Shown in pieces: positions 10,161 through 20,535 of a DNA stretch of 64,000 nucleotides (positions are counted from its first letter, which is position 1; every line of letters begins with the position of its first letter). Position numbers and translations under genes: made by a program. Source of the stretch: Argyresthia goedartella (Eukaryota; Arthropoda; Insecta; Lepidoptera; Argyresthiidae). Under the pieces are notes generated by a model. The model was not told where the DNA came from. It was given only the letters and a program-made list of their open reading frames with translations, and searched no databases. The stretch is from the NCBI GenBank assembly GCA_949825045.1, contig OX463818.1:25746906-25810905 (forward strand), read 5' to 3'.

Positions 10161-11220
10161 ATACTTAAAACATAAACTTAAGTACACAAACATAAAAAAA
10201 AGTTTGGTGATCATTTATCCAAACAATTTGGTGGATCCATTTTGGCGGTCATTTCGAATTTATTGGTAGTAAATTTTCGAATTTTTTGGTAATCGTGTAA
10301 ACAAAAGCACAACACTTTATTATTTGACGCGGGGCGACTTTGACAGTTATCAATCTTACCCCAACGTATTTTTAATGCAACGTTACGTTTACAATAAGAT
10401 AATCTAAGCCCTGTTTTTTTTTCGGTAGATTCAAGATGGTGCTCAACTGTAAGAAAGCACCGGGTAGCCGATAGTAAAAAAATATAGCGCGGAATCCTAA
10501 GAGGAGCCCTACAAACAAGTCGCCAACGGGTTATAGGCTATAGCTGTTGTTTTTGTAAGAAATGAATGTTTGTATGCTTTTTTATAATTCCGTACCTCAT
10601 TTGATTTATGTTTTTAAAAATTTGATCTCATTGTTTAAAACAAAATACCTTATGATAATAACTCAAGTTATTATTCTTAGGTCTTTTTACATTAAAAAAG
10701 ATACTCACCACATTTTTTTTAATGTTGAGTGAAAGTTCCTATGATATTTTATTCAAATAAAACATTTTGATCTCATTGCTGTAAATGAAAGACTGTATTA
10801 AGATTTACACATACAATAAACATTTTCTATGATAAGTATTACTTCTTAATATATTTAGCTTTTTAGTTTTCACAAAATTACACACATAATACATGTGAGA
10901 AACAGTAAATTGGCTTTTTTAAAATGATATCAAAGTAGCCCCCCTGTAATTAATGTCACCCCACAAAACTTTAAAATTCTGAAATTAAATAAATAATATG
11001 AGTAAAAAAATATTTTTTTGCTAAAATCTCGTAACCATTACTATGAATATCGACTTTAATAAGGATCGGTAGTAAGTGTTAAGTATAAAGTTGATAAAAA
11101 CTTTTTTTTCGCAGAAAGGAGAAGCGACACATTTTTTTATCACTCTATATTATTCTGCATGCAATTTTTTCATTTTTTTTTATTTATGTATTCTGAGTAA
11201 CGGGCATTTGAATTTTAAAA
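10161..11220. other. No recognised feature
   Basis: Very AT-rich, with many A/T runs and no open frame of note. No repeat family of this window is seen. Confidence 0.5.
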
Positions 11221-11320
11221 TTAATCAACGCCACCCCAATTCACGGTAATGAAAGCTAGCTCATCTCTAATGAGGGATTTGTTCCAGCAAACCATGCTTG
11301 GATAGGAGAGGCAAATAGTT
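11221..11320 (-). repeat. LINE 3' tail-like sequence
   Basis: The minus strand reads GGTTTGCTGGAACAAATCCC then TCATTAGAGATGAGCTAGC, close to GGAATAAATCTCTTGTTAGA plus GATAAGCACGC at 12790 and to 63340-63390. I take these as one LINE 3' untranslated motif, probably RTE-type. It sits at the end of the long minus-strand frame and weakens reading that frame as one protein. Confidence 0.5.
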
Positions 11321-11392
11321 GAGCGAAATCCGCGGAAAAGTTTTATTTTTTTCAGCATAGATAAGTTAAGTAAGTAAGTAACCGATTTAGGC

Positions 11393-11554
11393 GTAGTCAG
11401 TATGCCGCTTAACGAATGTCCCGAAGGACCGCCCGTGGGCGACAAAATTTCATGCTTCATTTGTATAAATTTGCTGGCAGCAATATAATGAGGTGTCTCC
11501 TTGGAAGGAAATTGCTTGTGACACTTTCCGTGGGCATCTCTCGAAGGCGTTAAT
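11393..11554 (-). CDS. Candidate coding exon (second of a pair)
   Basis: Acceptor on the minus strand: pyrimidine-rich TATTTTATACCTTTCAG ends at 11555. The exon then reads LTPSRDAHGKCHKQFPSKE, HYIAASKFIQMKHEIL and SPTGGPSGHSLSGIL, ending ...TTPKS at 11393, where a weak donor (TCG|GTTACT) follows. It is more GC-rich than its surroundings and looks coding. Its first base completes a glycine codon begun by the GG that ends the exon at 11968, so the phases agree. I do not recognise the protein. It may be a gene fragment or a decayed copy. If the weak donor is wrong, the frame runs on to a stop at 11221 through LINE-like sequence. Confidence 0.35.
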
Positions 11555-11967
11555 CTGAAAGGTATAAAATATAGGTAGATGTTTTCTTGATTGAATTTTT
11601 GAATAACAATGAAGAACCAAGTTACTAAAGGCAATGAATTCAGAGAGTTAAGATCATATTTTCCACTTTTCCACTCCACATACTTTCCACTCCACATACG
11701 CTTTGGTTAGGACGGGCAGGCCGTCAGCTGCTTTTTAAGTAAAAATTAAATGTAAAGTTGTTCTGACCGAATCGGTATAGGTATCGATAGTAATGTTCAT
11801 CAGAATTATCTCCCTAACAACCCCCGGAAATATTATACAAGTTAGTAAATAAAGCCGCTTATACAAGCTAGTATATAAACGTATCTTTTCCAAAAATAAA
11901 ATAGATAAGTTATATTTACAGTGCGTACCCAATTTCGGCTGGAGTGCGTTTTCAAAGTTTGACTTAC

Positions 11968-12096
11968 CCGCCGTTATTAAGTCGACACCAAACACCCCTC
12001 ATCGATTTGAGAAGCCAATATTTTGTAAAGAAACCCTTGAGTTTGGGAGCTGGAGCAACTTGTTTTGTACCAGGAAGTATCACAAAGTAAATAAAT
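11968..12096 (-). CDS. Candidate coding exon (first of a pair)
   Basis: The minus strand has an acceptor TTTTTCAAGTTTCAG ending at 12097 and a consensus donor GGCGG|GTAAGT with its GT at 11967-11966. The 129-nt segment is open in one frame: FIYFVILPGTKQVAPAPKL, KGFFTKYWLLKSMRGVWC, RLNNGG. It starts and ends in phase 2, matching the next candidate exon across a 413-nt intron. No upstream partner exon or start codon was found, and the residues match no family I know. The strong donor and the phase match are the support. Confidence 0.33.
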
Positions 12097-12361
12097 CTGA
12101 AACTTGAAAAACTTGTTAGTTAAACCCTGTAACCTGTAGTTCTCCTTATTCGGTATCTGTGAAATCAATCTCAATAGTTTTCAAATTGGTGCTTTGAAAA
12201 TGAACGTCAGCTATCAGAACACGGTTAGTTCACACGATCTGCCCTGGGAAGAATCCCATTTAAAGCGATTGTTATTTGAATTTAAAAGGAATCTGGAGAT
12301 GTCTATCTTTCTCTTCTGTGCTAAGTATTAGTATGTATTTGTTTCTATTATGTACATGTGT

Positions 12362-12660
12362 AAGAGCTCCGTGTTGTAATAGATTTCACGCTTGCTTCTC
12401 TCACACAGAAGATGCAGGTTCGATTCCTGACCATGTACCAATGAGATATTTAATTTATCGGTTCATTATCAGACGTTCAGTGTTTCGGATGGCACGTTAA
12501 GCTGTAGGTCCCGGCTACTATCATAACGTGGTAGTGGGCGTAAAACCCCTCCATCAACCCGCACTGAGCCAGGGTGGTAGAGTATGGCTTTATCTTACTC
12601 ATATCCGGATAAAGGCCTGTGCCCATGGTGGGGGACATTAATGGGATACATTACTTTGTA
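12362..12660 (+). mobile_element. SINE-F copy
   Basis: The head is degenerate at box A (GCTCCGTGTTGTAATAGATT) but keeps TTCACGCTTGCTTCTC and box B GGTTCGATTCCTGACCATG. The body has CAGACGTTCAGTGTTTCGGA, TGAGCCAGGGTGGTAGAGTA and AAAGGCCTGTGCCCATGGTG. The copy at 20335-20535 shares this body. Confidence 0.65.
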
Positions 12661-12784
12661 AGTGTAACATATTTATATATAGCATTAATTTTAGTCTTAT
12701 GTAGATATTGGTAAGTAGATTAGTTTTATTAACATATTTAATGTTGTGCACATAAGTCTGCCAGATGTAGTTTGTTTTTCCCTC

Positions 12785-12905
12785 TCCATTGTAGGTTTGC
12801 CGGAATAAATCTCTTGTTAGAGATAAGCACGCTTTTGTCCATATTTTTTCTTTATATTTTTTTTATTCATAGTTTTGTTGCAATAACGTATATAATAATG
12901 TCAAG
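12785..12905 (+). repeat. LINE 3' tail-like sequence
   Basis: GTTTGCCGGAATAAATCTCT, AGAGATAAGCACGCTTTTGT and a T-rich run ending GTTGCAATAACGTATATAAT resemble the motif at 63335-63450. Read as a 5'-truncated LINE 3' untranslated region. Confidence 0.45.
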
Positions 12906-13370
12906 AGATACCGAATCGAGCTACAGATCTCATGAAGGTTATATAAATAAAAAAATTGCATCGGCAGCTGCTTATATCATTTTAATAGATATAAATATGT
13001 GAATTATAGAAAACATTAAGTGTTTTCTGAACAAAAATCATTTATTAAAATCTTAGTACGTCTTAGATGAAAATCACCCCAAAACTGTGTCTGCCTTCCC
13101 TAGATTTACACTTCAATGTATAAATTGACCCAATTTTGTATCTTTGAAGGAGATAACCGCATAATTTGTGACGTCCTTAATGTATCAATAAGCCTTGAGA
13201 TAAATTACTGCTATAAAGTTTGTTTATGGGAGATTTAAATAGATCGAAATGTTATAGCTACAAACACAATTAGTGTGTTATGTTGGGTAAATACAAACTA
13301 CGAGAACTGGTTAGCTACTTTTGTTATAACAATAGCAAGATTACCTCTTCTAAGTAAATGAGATGATTAA

Positions 13371-13528
13371 AAAAACAAAAAATCGCGTCTGCGGTACACT
13401 AAAAAGCACAAAAAAAGCAGATAGGACTTTACTAAATTATCGAGATTCGATAAAATTATTATTGTACGGAGTCCTGTCTGTTACTTTTGTGCTTTTTAAT
13501 GTACCGCGCAGTCGGGTTTTTTACTTTT
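13371..13528. mobile_element. Short foldback element
   Basis: Left arm 13371-13428 (CTGCGGTACACTAAAAAGCA ... GATAGGACT) pairs with right arm 13470-13528 (AGTCCTGTC ... TGCTTTTTAATGTACCGCGC). The loop is about 41 nt. The arms differ by a few substitutions, so it is not fresh. Non-coding; a MITE-like hairpin. Confidence 0.65.
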
Positions 13529-13986
13529 TTTATTATATTATATATTGCCTGATTTTTAGTATAAAATTGCAAAAAATCTGCAAATGCTCAGTTAAGTGCA
13601 TCATTCATAGCGTGTGCAAGATTAGTAAAAAGTTCCATATCCGTCTTGTAAAGCCCTTTATGATATCCTCGCGTGGGGGTCTTCAAAATTTTTTTTTAGC
13701 CTGTACATTAAATTAGCCCATAAAAACCGTTCTTTTTTGTAATTTTATCCAGTAATGTACCCCGTGACACTCGCGCTAACAAGGTGAATCTAATGAGGTA
13801 TCATTTATCAAAATCAGTATAGCCGCTAAGTAGTCAAATAAATAATTCTCCTCTTTTCCGCTGCGCTGCAGTCAAGTTAAAACAGTTGCAATATAATTTT
13901 GTGTGTCGGTGGTAAAAAAATGTCTTTTACATCTTTACTTTGCCACTGCCAGCCAGCATCGGCAAGCTGTGATTGTTGCTGTTTTT
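13529..13986. other. No recognised feature
   Basis: T-rich sequence beyond the foldback, with short open frames lacking motifs. TCCGCTGCGCTGCAGTCAAG near 13857 is the only GC-rich patch. Confidence 0.4.
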
Positions 13987-14410
13987 AGGGTTCCGTACCC
14001 AACGGGTAAGATAGGAACCCTATTACTAAGACTTCGCTATCCGTCCGTCCGTTCGTCCGTCCGTCCGTCCGTCTGTCACCAGGCTGTATCTCAAGAACCT
14101 AGCTAGCTAGAGAGTTGAAATTTTCACAGATTATGTATTTATGTTGCCGCTATAACAACAAATACTAAAAAACAGGATAAAAGAAATATTTAAGGGGGCT
14201 CCCATACAACAATTCTTTCAATACCACATACAAACTTATGGATGCACCTGGTTTCGTACATGGAGTGTAAAAGTAACCGCACCAATAACTTTGTAAACAA
14301 TATTTTGCTGTGTAAAATCCAAACTATTCACTCCACACCATCGCTTCCATTGAACGGTGGTACGGAACCCTTCGTGCGCGATTTAGACTCGCACTTGACC
14401 GGTTTTTTAA
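13987..14410 (+). repeat. Rep-C, full copy
   Basis: Runs from AGGGTTCCGTACCCAACGGG through a CCGT/CCGTCCGT run, GGCTGTATCTCAAGAAC, GGGGGCTCCCATACAACAAT and CCATCGCTTCCATTG to GTACGGAACCCTTCGTGCGC and TTGACCGGTTTTTT. The GGGTTCCGTAC start and GTACGGAACCC near the end are inverted. Confidence 0.8.
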
Positions 14411-14610
14411 ATAAGTGACACCCTTTGCTGAAAGTATTTTTATTTTATTATCAGTTACGGAATGTATTTAATGAAATTTATATCACGCCATTATGTCTAT
14501 GGGAAATCCTTAAGCTACGACTCGGTAAACGGTCCCACTTCACTTTCACTTCAGAAACTAACGAACGAGTTTTTCAGATACTTGCAAGTGATTTCAAGCA
14601 AATCGTTACG

Positions 14611-14962
14611 AAAACCAGACAAGTACGAATCTAACTCGCGCACGAAGGGTTCCGTACCACCGTACAATGGTAGGGATGGTGTGGAGTAAATAGTTGGATT
14701 TTACATAGCAAAGTGCATTCATAAGTTTGTTTGTGGTATTTAAATAATTGTTGTATGGGAGCCCCCTTAAAAAATATTTTATTCTGATTTTTAGTATTTG
14801 TTGTTATAGCGGCAACAGAATTTTATAATCTGTGAAAATTTCATCTGTCTAACTATCACGGTTCTTGAGATACAGCCTGGTGACATACGGACGGACGGAC
14901 GGACAGCGGAGGCTTTATAACGGGGTCCCGTTTGGCACCCTTCGGGTACGGAACCCTAAAAA
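14611..14962 (-). repeat. Rep-C, inverted copy
   Basis: On the minus strand it starts TTAGGGTTCCGTACCCGAAG and ends AAGGGTTC..CGTGCGCGAGTT then TACTTGTCTGGTTTT. It faces the copy at 13987-14410 across about 200 bp, making a large inverted repeat of about 350-420 bp arms. Confidence 0.8.
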
Positions 14963-15111
14963 AATACTTGTTCCTACGGACCAAAAATGGCAGAAATAAT
15001 ACCATGTAATCTTATTATGCAAGAGACCATGTCTATGCAATAATTATGCAAACTGTTCTTTCATTTGTTGCTTTCTGAATTCTAAATATCAAAAATGATA
15101 CTCCTAACAAA

Positions 15112-15470
15112 GTCTGTTATTATTTTTATCTACACACGTATCATAAACCCTCTTTACTGCGTACAAAAACCGCACGTTACGATCAGCATAATGTTAAACT
15201 ACTTGATAAAAACTCATTTCTTATCTGAAAAATTACACATTATGACCATAATGTGTAATTTTCTACATATTATGACATTCAAATTTCGAACGCCGACGCC
15301 CGCCTGCGTGCCGACGCTAGTTTGTGAAGTTGGTACTACACAACAAGCTAAACAACTGCAGAACCACAATGCCGGTCAAACATGCGGTTCCTGAGCACAT
15401 CAAAGAGAGCTTATGTATATGTGTAGATAAACTAGTGTATGTAACTGTACATAATTAGGCATTATGTTGC
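15112..15470 (+). repeat. Rep-A copy 3
   Basis: Starts TTTATCTACACACGTATCAT (15118), contains ACCGCACGTTACGATCAGCA, the palindrome ACACATTATGACCATAATGT, GAACGCCGACGCCCGCCTGC and CAAACATGCGGTTCCTGA, and ends TATGTATATGTGTAGATAAA then CTAGTGTATGTAACTGTACA. Only the terminal 25 bp are inverted here, unlike copy 1. Confidence 0.75.
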
Positions 15471-15889
15471 AGACACATAAACTACTAGTTCAGTTCAGTT
15501 CATAAAATATTAGTAGTGATATGACAGATGACCTAAAACTTTATAAAATCCACTTTTTAAGCACTAGCGATATTACTGAAACAATCGGTAAGAATCTAAA
15601 TTGTTCATTCAGTCGAACTAATAAAAGAATTTAATTCAAAAATGTTTTAATGGTGTATCGATTCATTTGATTAATCGTCGTTTTTAAATAATATACCCTC
15701 AATAACAGGCTAAAACTGACACCCGTCATATTTTTCATACTATAATTACTATGATAGTTGTGCTCATCATATAAAAAAGTGCTTGTGAAGTGAAGGAAGC
15801 TACCGATTCGCTGGAGTGCAAAATATGATCATCTCACGGTTTTCATAAATTTATATTTGCGAGTAGAACTTCTTCATCCGTTCAATGTT
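15471..15889. other. No recognised feature
   Basis: AT-rich spacer with a CAGTTCAGTTCA microrepeat at about 15492. No gene or repeat family recognised. Confidence 0.4.
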
Positions 15890-16116
15890 CAATATAAACA
15901 TAACATAAACATAAACATTTACAGGCACATACATTGCTTCTGGCCCCACACTAGGATACCCTGTGTCGTGGTAACCGGAAACAGCGACGTCACACACATA
16001 TAAACATCCAAGACCTGAGGATGTTTTTTTTTTTTTCTTTACCCCCAGTCGGGGATCGAACCCGGGACCTCTCGCATGGTAGGCAGAACCACAACCGCTG
16101 CGCCACAGAGGCCGTC
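15890..16116 (-). mobile_element. SINE-D copy 1
   Basis: The minus strand starts GGCCTCTGTGGCGCAGCGGT (box A TGGCGCAGCGG), has CCCGGGTTCGATCCCCGAC (box B), an A-rich linker, then GGTCTTGGATGTTTATATGT, TTTCCGGTTACCACGACACA and a TTTATG-type tail. The open frame crossing it is only the SINE read through. Confidence 0.82.
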
Positions 16117-16407
16117 GAATATGAATTTCTTCTGTAGTATTGGTGTTTTCCCTATTGTTGTTAGACATAATTTTCGTATGATATTTTATTTACTGCCATC
16201 CTTTACATGATATTATTGGTTGGTCAATGTGAAGAGATTGGCAAATAGTAGGAAGGTGTACTGTCAATATCCAAAATTGAAGAAGCAAAACGAAAATGAA
16301 ATGCAATAATTTTAATGATATGAAATAATTTTGATAAAACTGATAAATCATTTCTGACACTTCGTGATTATAGTCCCTTTGGACATACCCATAAATATCA
16401 AGGGCAC

Positions 16408-16660
16408 AAATAATAATAATACCTTTAACACTATTTACACACATTCATCTAGCCCCAAACTAGGATTCCCTGTATCTTGGGTACTGGACAACGATACACT
16501 TACTTATATAGATAAATATTATACTTAGATAGATAAACAACCATGACAAGAGTACAAACATTCGTTCTCATCAAAAAAATATTTGCCCCCACCGGGACTC
16601 GAACCCGGGACCCTCGGCTTCGTCAGCAGGGTCACTGCCGACTCGGCCATTCGCGTCGTC
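16408..16660 (-). mobile_element. SINE-E copy 2
   Basis: Full-length on the minus strand: box A TGGCCGAGTCGG, box B GGTTCGAGTCCC, body (TATCTATCTAAGTATAATAT, CAAGATACAGGGAATCCTAG, GGCTAGATGAATGTGTGTAA) and an ATT-repeat tail. Confidence 0.8.
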
Positions 16661-17784
16661 ATGAAATGTCATGACTATGTAGGTAATATAGTTCCATAAT
16701 TCAATAATGTCTGCCTATCGCATAGAGAATAATTAATTAGCCTATTCCCTGCCCCATAACTTAACTTTACTAAATCTGCTACATTTTGGGTGATAACATG
16801 TTTCACAAAAATGAGTATTTGTTATTAAAAGCGGGTTCACTACATTTGTTTTGTTCAAGTATTAGTTAATGATATCGTAAATTTTTCAACATGTGATTAA
16901 AAGGCTCTTCTCCCACTACTAAAAACACAGAAACGAGATTTCTACGCGACTTTCGGAGACTAGTCCCCACGATGTTACTCATATACATTTGATGGACACC
17001 TCGCTACCGGTATCCTACATTCAAATGTTATGTGAGAAACTTCTTGGTAACTAGTCTCCGAGAGTCTCGTAGATACTCGTCGCCTACACGTATCGTAATG
17101 GCAGAAGGACTTTAAAGCAGTTCAGAGAAGTAAGATCCCAAATACCATTTGATAAGTATTTAACTCGTTATTGTTACATCAGACGAGTACAAATACATTC
17201 GCCGCATGTAGTCTAAGTACCATGACGAGATGATTCTCATAAACGTTTAGCAGCTGAGAGATGTCTGTCTCCTGTCAAATAACATATTAGAGAATCTCTG
17301 TGGAATTATCAAGCGGAAACGTTATCTTAAGAGGTTTAGGGCCGTCTTCACAGATATTTGTATCACAAGGTTAGCATATTTTGTTTCAAATCAAAGTTTA
17401 CGATCCGATTTTTGTTCCGAAGTTTTGGTGTCAAGTTTCATATTCAGTATTTTTTATGTTCATTACTAGTGTGGTAAACAATAGTCTGAATTGAGCTTAA
17501 ACTGACTATATGTCATACACGGAAGTCTGAGCGTGAAAATTGGAGCAGTTAAAATAATAGTGAATTTGGTCCTTAGTGTACTGTTTGTATTCGTGTAGAT
17601 AACTAGAAGCAAAATACGTTTACGCAAAATCTAGTGGTGTTACTAAAGTTCTCACTAATTCGTTAAATAAGGATATAGTCGTATTAAATTGGATTAGTTA
17701 GTTCAAATTATTTTAGAGATAAGCTTGCCTCGCCAGAGTACAGATATCAGAATTATGAAATAATTAACTGTGGTCGAGGAACGA
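16661..17784. other. No gene; one weak inverted repeat
   Basis: About 16930-17080 holds GAGATTTCTACGCGACTTTC then GGAGACTAGT, with ACTAGTCTCCGAGAGTCTCG plus TAGATACTC further on, an imperfect inverted pair. TTTTAGAGATAAGCTTGCC near 17712 resembles a LINE 3' tail. Nothing coding. Confidence 0.4.
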
Positions 17785-18300
17785 GCTTCGTGATCTAGTG
17801 GGTTTCACGCTTGCTTCTCACACTGCAGATGCAGGTTCGATTCCTGACCATGTATCAATGAGCAGATAATTAATTTATCTTAAGTACACTATACGGACGT
17901 TCGTAATCATTCCATAGCCGCGGCTATGGGCTAGACCCCTTTCACGCAAAATGGAGTATTGAATAACTATAATATAATAATAATAATAATAATACGTTGG
18001 ACACCATTTACACACATTGATCTAGCCCCAAACTAGGATTCCCTGTATCTTGGGTACTAGACAATGATACACATACTTATATAGATAAATATTATACTTA
18101 GATAGATAAACAACCGTGACTAGGGTACAAACATCCGTTCTCATCAAACAAATATTTGCCCCCACCGGGACTCGAACCCGGGACCCTAGGGACTCGGCCA
18201 TTCGGGTCGTCAAACTGCCTTAAAGTGGGCACAATTGTTCAGAATAAAACAACAATTAAACTGCCACCCCGTATGGGAAAATACGTGACGCTATGTTATG
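17785..18300 (+). mobile_element. SINE-F copy split by SINE-E
   Basis: Head GTGATCTAGTGGGTTTCACG and GGTTCGATTCCTGACCATG (boxes A and B), then TAAGTACACTATACGGACGT, GCGGCTATGGGCTAGACCCC and TTTCACGCAAAATGGAGTAT to about 17968. After a SINE-E copy it resumes at about 18212 with TTAAAGTGGGCACAATTGTT and CTGCCACCCCGTATGGGAAA. The order equals the SINE at 7190-7627. Confidence 0.65.
17970..18211 (-). mobile_element. SINE-E copy 3, with a head deletion
   Basis: The body and ATT tail are intact. In the head, GGGACCCTAGG runs straight into GACTCGGCCATTCG, so about 20 bp between box A and box B present in other copies are missing. It is nested in SINE-F. Confidence 0.8.
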
Positions 18301-18782
18301 TTCGGTTATAAACTGTGGTCTCCTAAGACCACTGTTGGGATTAGAGTCCTTGGTGTCTATTCCTATAATTTTAACTGCCTGAACTTAATATGATACATTT
18401 CATAACCCCGAAACAAACCGTTTCTTTAACCTCTCAAAAACCGAGGGTAGGTAAGACGGATCGCGATTTTGACTCTTATGCCATTAAAACGGAAAAATGG
18501 CGTGGTATCCAAGAGGTTAACTCGGAACGGTCTATTTAATATTTATTGCAAACTGCTAAAACAAAACGCGGAACATTTAACACTATATTACTTTTATTAC
18601 GCCAAAACAAAACCTTCCTTCAACTGACGGTATTTAGACGTAACTTCCATTTCACGATTTCCAGAGTAGACGCTTTGACATATCACTGGTTATTTCCGCA
18701 ATAGACCAAAAATATCCGGCTTTATCTGACGGGTCGCAATTTGCGAGCAATCTCAAAGAGTTTTCTGTGTAGATGTTCTTTA
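18301..18782. other. No recognised feature
   Basis: Mixed-composition sequence with no open frame or repeat family that I recognise. Confidence 0.45.
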
Positions 18783-19095
18783 TATATGCCACCTTAAGAT
18801 AATGTAACTTTTTTCTCGTTGGTTTACAAACTAACGATAAATTGTAAACTGTACCGTACTGCTCACGATATGACGCGTTAGTTTATAATAAAACCGTTAA
18901 ATTGTGAACTGGTTTAAACTTGAATTGCAAACGAAATACCAGGGCAAACACTGTGAAGAATAGAGGGGGCGAGCGCAGCGAAGCCCTCGAATAGTCTTCG
19001 TGTTAGATTGACATGTAAGAACAAAAGAAAACGTAAATTCTAAACCCTGTCGGTCTGGTGCATAATTTGTCGATAGCTTACAAACTAACGCACTA
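18783..19095. mobile_element. TIR-K copy 2, right end missing
   Basis: Left end TATATGCCACCTTAAGATAA, then TACCGTACTGCTCACGATAT, ACGCGTTAGTTTATAATAAA and the central GAGCGCAGCGAAGCCCTCG with GTCTTCGTGTTAGATTGACA match 6038-6414. It stops near CAAACTAACGCACTAATAAG, where LINE-K 3' sequence begins. The right terminal repeat is lost. CGGTAGCTTAGG is also deleted in its Rep-B core. Confidence 0.65.
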
Positions 19096-20100
19096 ATAAG
19101 CAGGCAATAATAAATAATTACAAAATTATTAACAGCGAGGTCTGTGTTGAACTAGATTAACCCCATACAGTCCTGTCAATTAAGTAATCTCGAACATTGT
19201 AATATCCCTTTTTCGACAAAGTCGCTTTAACATGCTTTTTAAATTGCTCAAATGGCAATTTCAAAATCTCCAGAGGTATCTTATTATAGTAGAGAATGCA
19301 CTGACCCTTGAAAGAATTGCTAACCTTCGCGAGTCTAAATCGGGGCGCACACAGTCTGTGATTATTTCTTAGGTTAACATTGCAGCTATCGATAAGTTTG
19401 GTAAATGTTGTAAGGTTCTTGCGTACATACATCATATTTTCGAAAATAAATTGACTAGCTACAGTTAGTATGTCAATTTCTTTAAAAAGCTCTCTTAAGG
19501 AGTCTGTTCGTTTTAAATTATAATTTGCTCGAATAGCTCTTTTCTGAAAAATTAAAATAGTTTGAATATCCGCTGCTTTCCCCCACAACAAGATACCATA
19601 GGACATGACACTATGAAAGTAACTAAAATATACTAGCCTAGATGTAGCCACATCCGTGCTTTGTCTGATGTTCCTAACAGCGTAAGCCGCAGAACTTAAT
19701 TTACCAGCTAATTTATCTATGTGGGGTCCCCACTGCAATTTGCTATCAATGGTTATTCCAAGAAACTTCGCATCATTTACTAATTCTAACATGCTGTTGT
19801 CTAACACTAAACTGGTCTCAACTTGCCTGACATTTGGAAGTGAGAATTTGATACACTTGGTTTTACCAGCATTTAACAATAAATTATTAACTGTGAACCA
19901 ATTCAAGGTTAAAGACAATACACCATTAACATCATCAAAATCTCCTTTTTGTCTTTCAATTTTGAAGACCATCGAAGTATCATCAGCAAACAACACTATG
20001 TCAGTAAATTTCTCCACCATGAAAGGCAGATCGTTAATATATACCAGGAATAAGAAAGGGCCTAATATGGAACCTTGTAGAACGCCAATTTTTTTATGTG
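19096..20100 (-). mobile_element. LINE-K copy 1, 5'-truncated
   Basis: Its 3' side (AATAAGCAGGCAATAATAAA) matches the untranslated part of LINE-K at 41490. Its 5' side stops in the block TGGAACCTTGTAGAACGCC (QGSILGPF region on the minus strand) near 20096. It lies against truncated TIR-K. The length fits a typical 5'-truncated LINE insertion. Confidence 0.75.
19157..20020 (-). CDS. Partial LINE-K reverse transcriptase, palm C-motif to C-terminus
   Basis: 287 open residues. FADDTSMVFKI (residues 11-21) is the catalytic FADD motif of the palm. NWFTVNNLLLNAGKTKCI and FLGITIDSKLQWGPHIDKL are the following palm and thumb blocks. SYGILLWGKAADIQT and QKRAIRANYN belong to the conserved C-terminal region of CR1/jockey-superfamily LINEs. 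Fingers, the motif with the first catalytic aspartate and any endonuclease are absent because the copy is 5'-truncated. The ATG at the start is internal to the original ORF2. The frame is undamaged over the whole piece, so it is fairly young, but it cannot work alone. Confidence 0.8.
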   Translation of the reverse strand: MVEKFTDIVLFADDTSMVFKIERQKGDFDDVNGVLSLTLNWFTVNNLLLNAGKTKCIKFSLPNVRQVETSLVLDNSMLELVNDAKFLGITIDSKLQWGPHIDKLAGKLSSAAYAVRNIRQSTDVATSRLVYFSYFHSVMSYGILLWGKAADIQTILIFQKRAIRANYNLKRTDSLRELFKEIDILTVASQFIFENMMYVRKNLTTFTKLIDSCNVNLRNNHRLCAPRFRLAKVSNSFKGQCILYYNKIPLEILKLPFEQFKKHVKATLSKKGYYNVRDYLIDRTVWG

Positions 20101-20250
20101 AAAAGACGTGACGCTATGTATGTTGTAAATAATTGAACGAATGAATAAATTAATTAAAGAAAAAGAAAGATTCAATGAATGAATGAATTAATTTATGAAT
20201 GAATGAATGAATATATAAATGTATGTGATGTTTCTTTCAGGCATAAACGA

Positions 20251-20316
20251 AACGAAAAAGAGACTCATAGTAAATATTTATATATATAAATATTTACTAT
20301 GAGTCTCTTTTTCGTT
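20251..20316. repeat. Perfect 66-bp palindrome
   Basis: 29-bp arms, AACGAAAAAGAGACTCATAG continuing TAAATATTT, mirrored exactly and joined by ATATATAT, itself self-complementary. There is no mismatch. Confidence 0.9.
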
Positions 20317-20334
20317 ACCTATCACCTGCCATTC

Positions 20335-20535
20335 ATTAATTACAAGTAGATTATCAGACGTTCCGTATTTCGGATGACACGTTCAGCAGTGAGTGGGTCC
20401 CGCCTAATATCGATACTTGGAAGTGTAGTAGTCGTAACAACCGCTTCATCAACCCCAACTGAGCCAGCGTGATGGAGTATGGCTTAATAATACTTCTATC
20501 CAGGTAAAGGGCTACGCCCCTCGGTGGGGACTTTA
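20335..20535 (+). mobile_element. SINE-F body fragment
   Basis: ATTATCAGACGTTCCGTATT, CATCAACCCCAACTGAGCCA and TGGTGGGGAC-like end match the body of the SINE at 12362-12660. The tRNA head is missing. Confidence 0.6.

Noticed and set aside
11221..11697. Single 158-residue gene
   Set aside because: A good splice acceptor lies inside it and its end overlaps a LINE 3' tail motif; two-exon reading with 11968-12096 is better supported.
15851..16168. 105-residue open frame
   Set aside because: It runs through the SINE-D copy at 15890-16116, including its tRNA-like head.
19719..20111. 130-residue plus-strand frame (also seen at 41723 and 48651)
   Set aside because: Antisense shadow of the LINE-K reverse transcriptase; the minus strand carries FADDTS and the other motifs.
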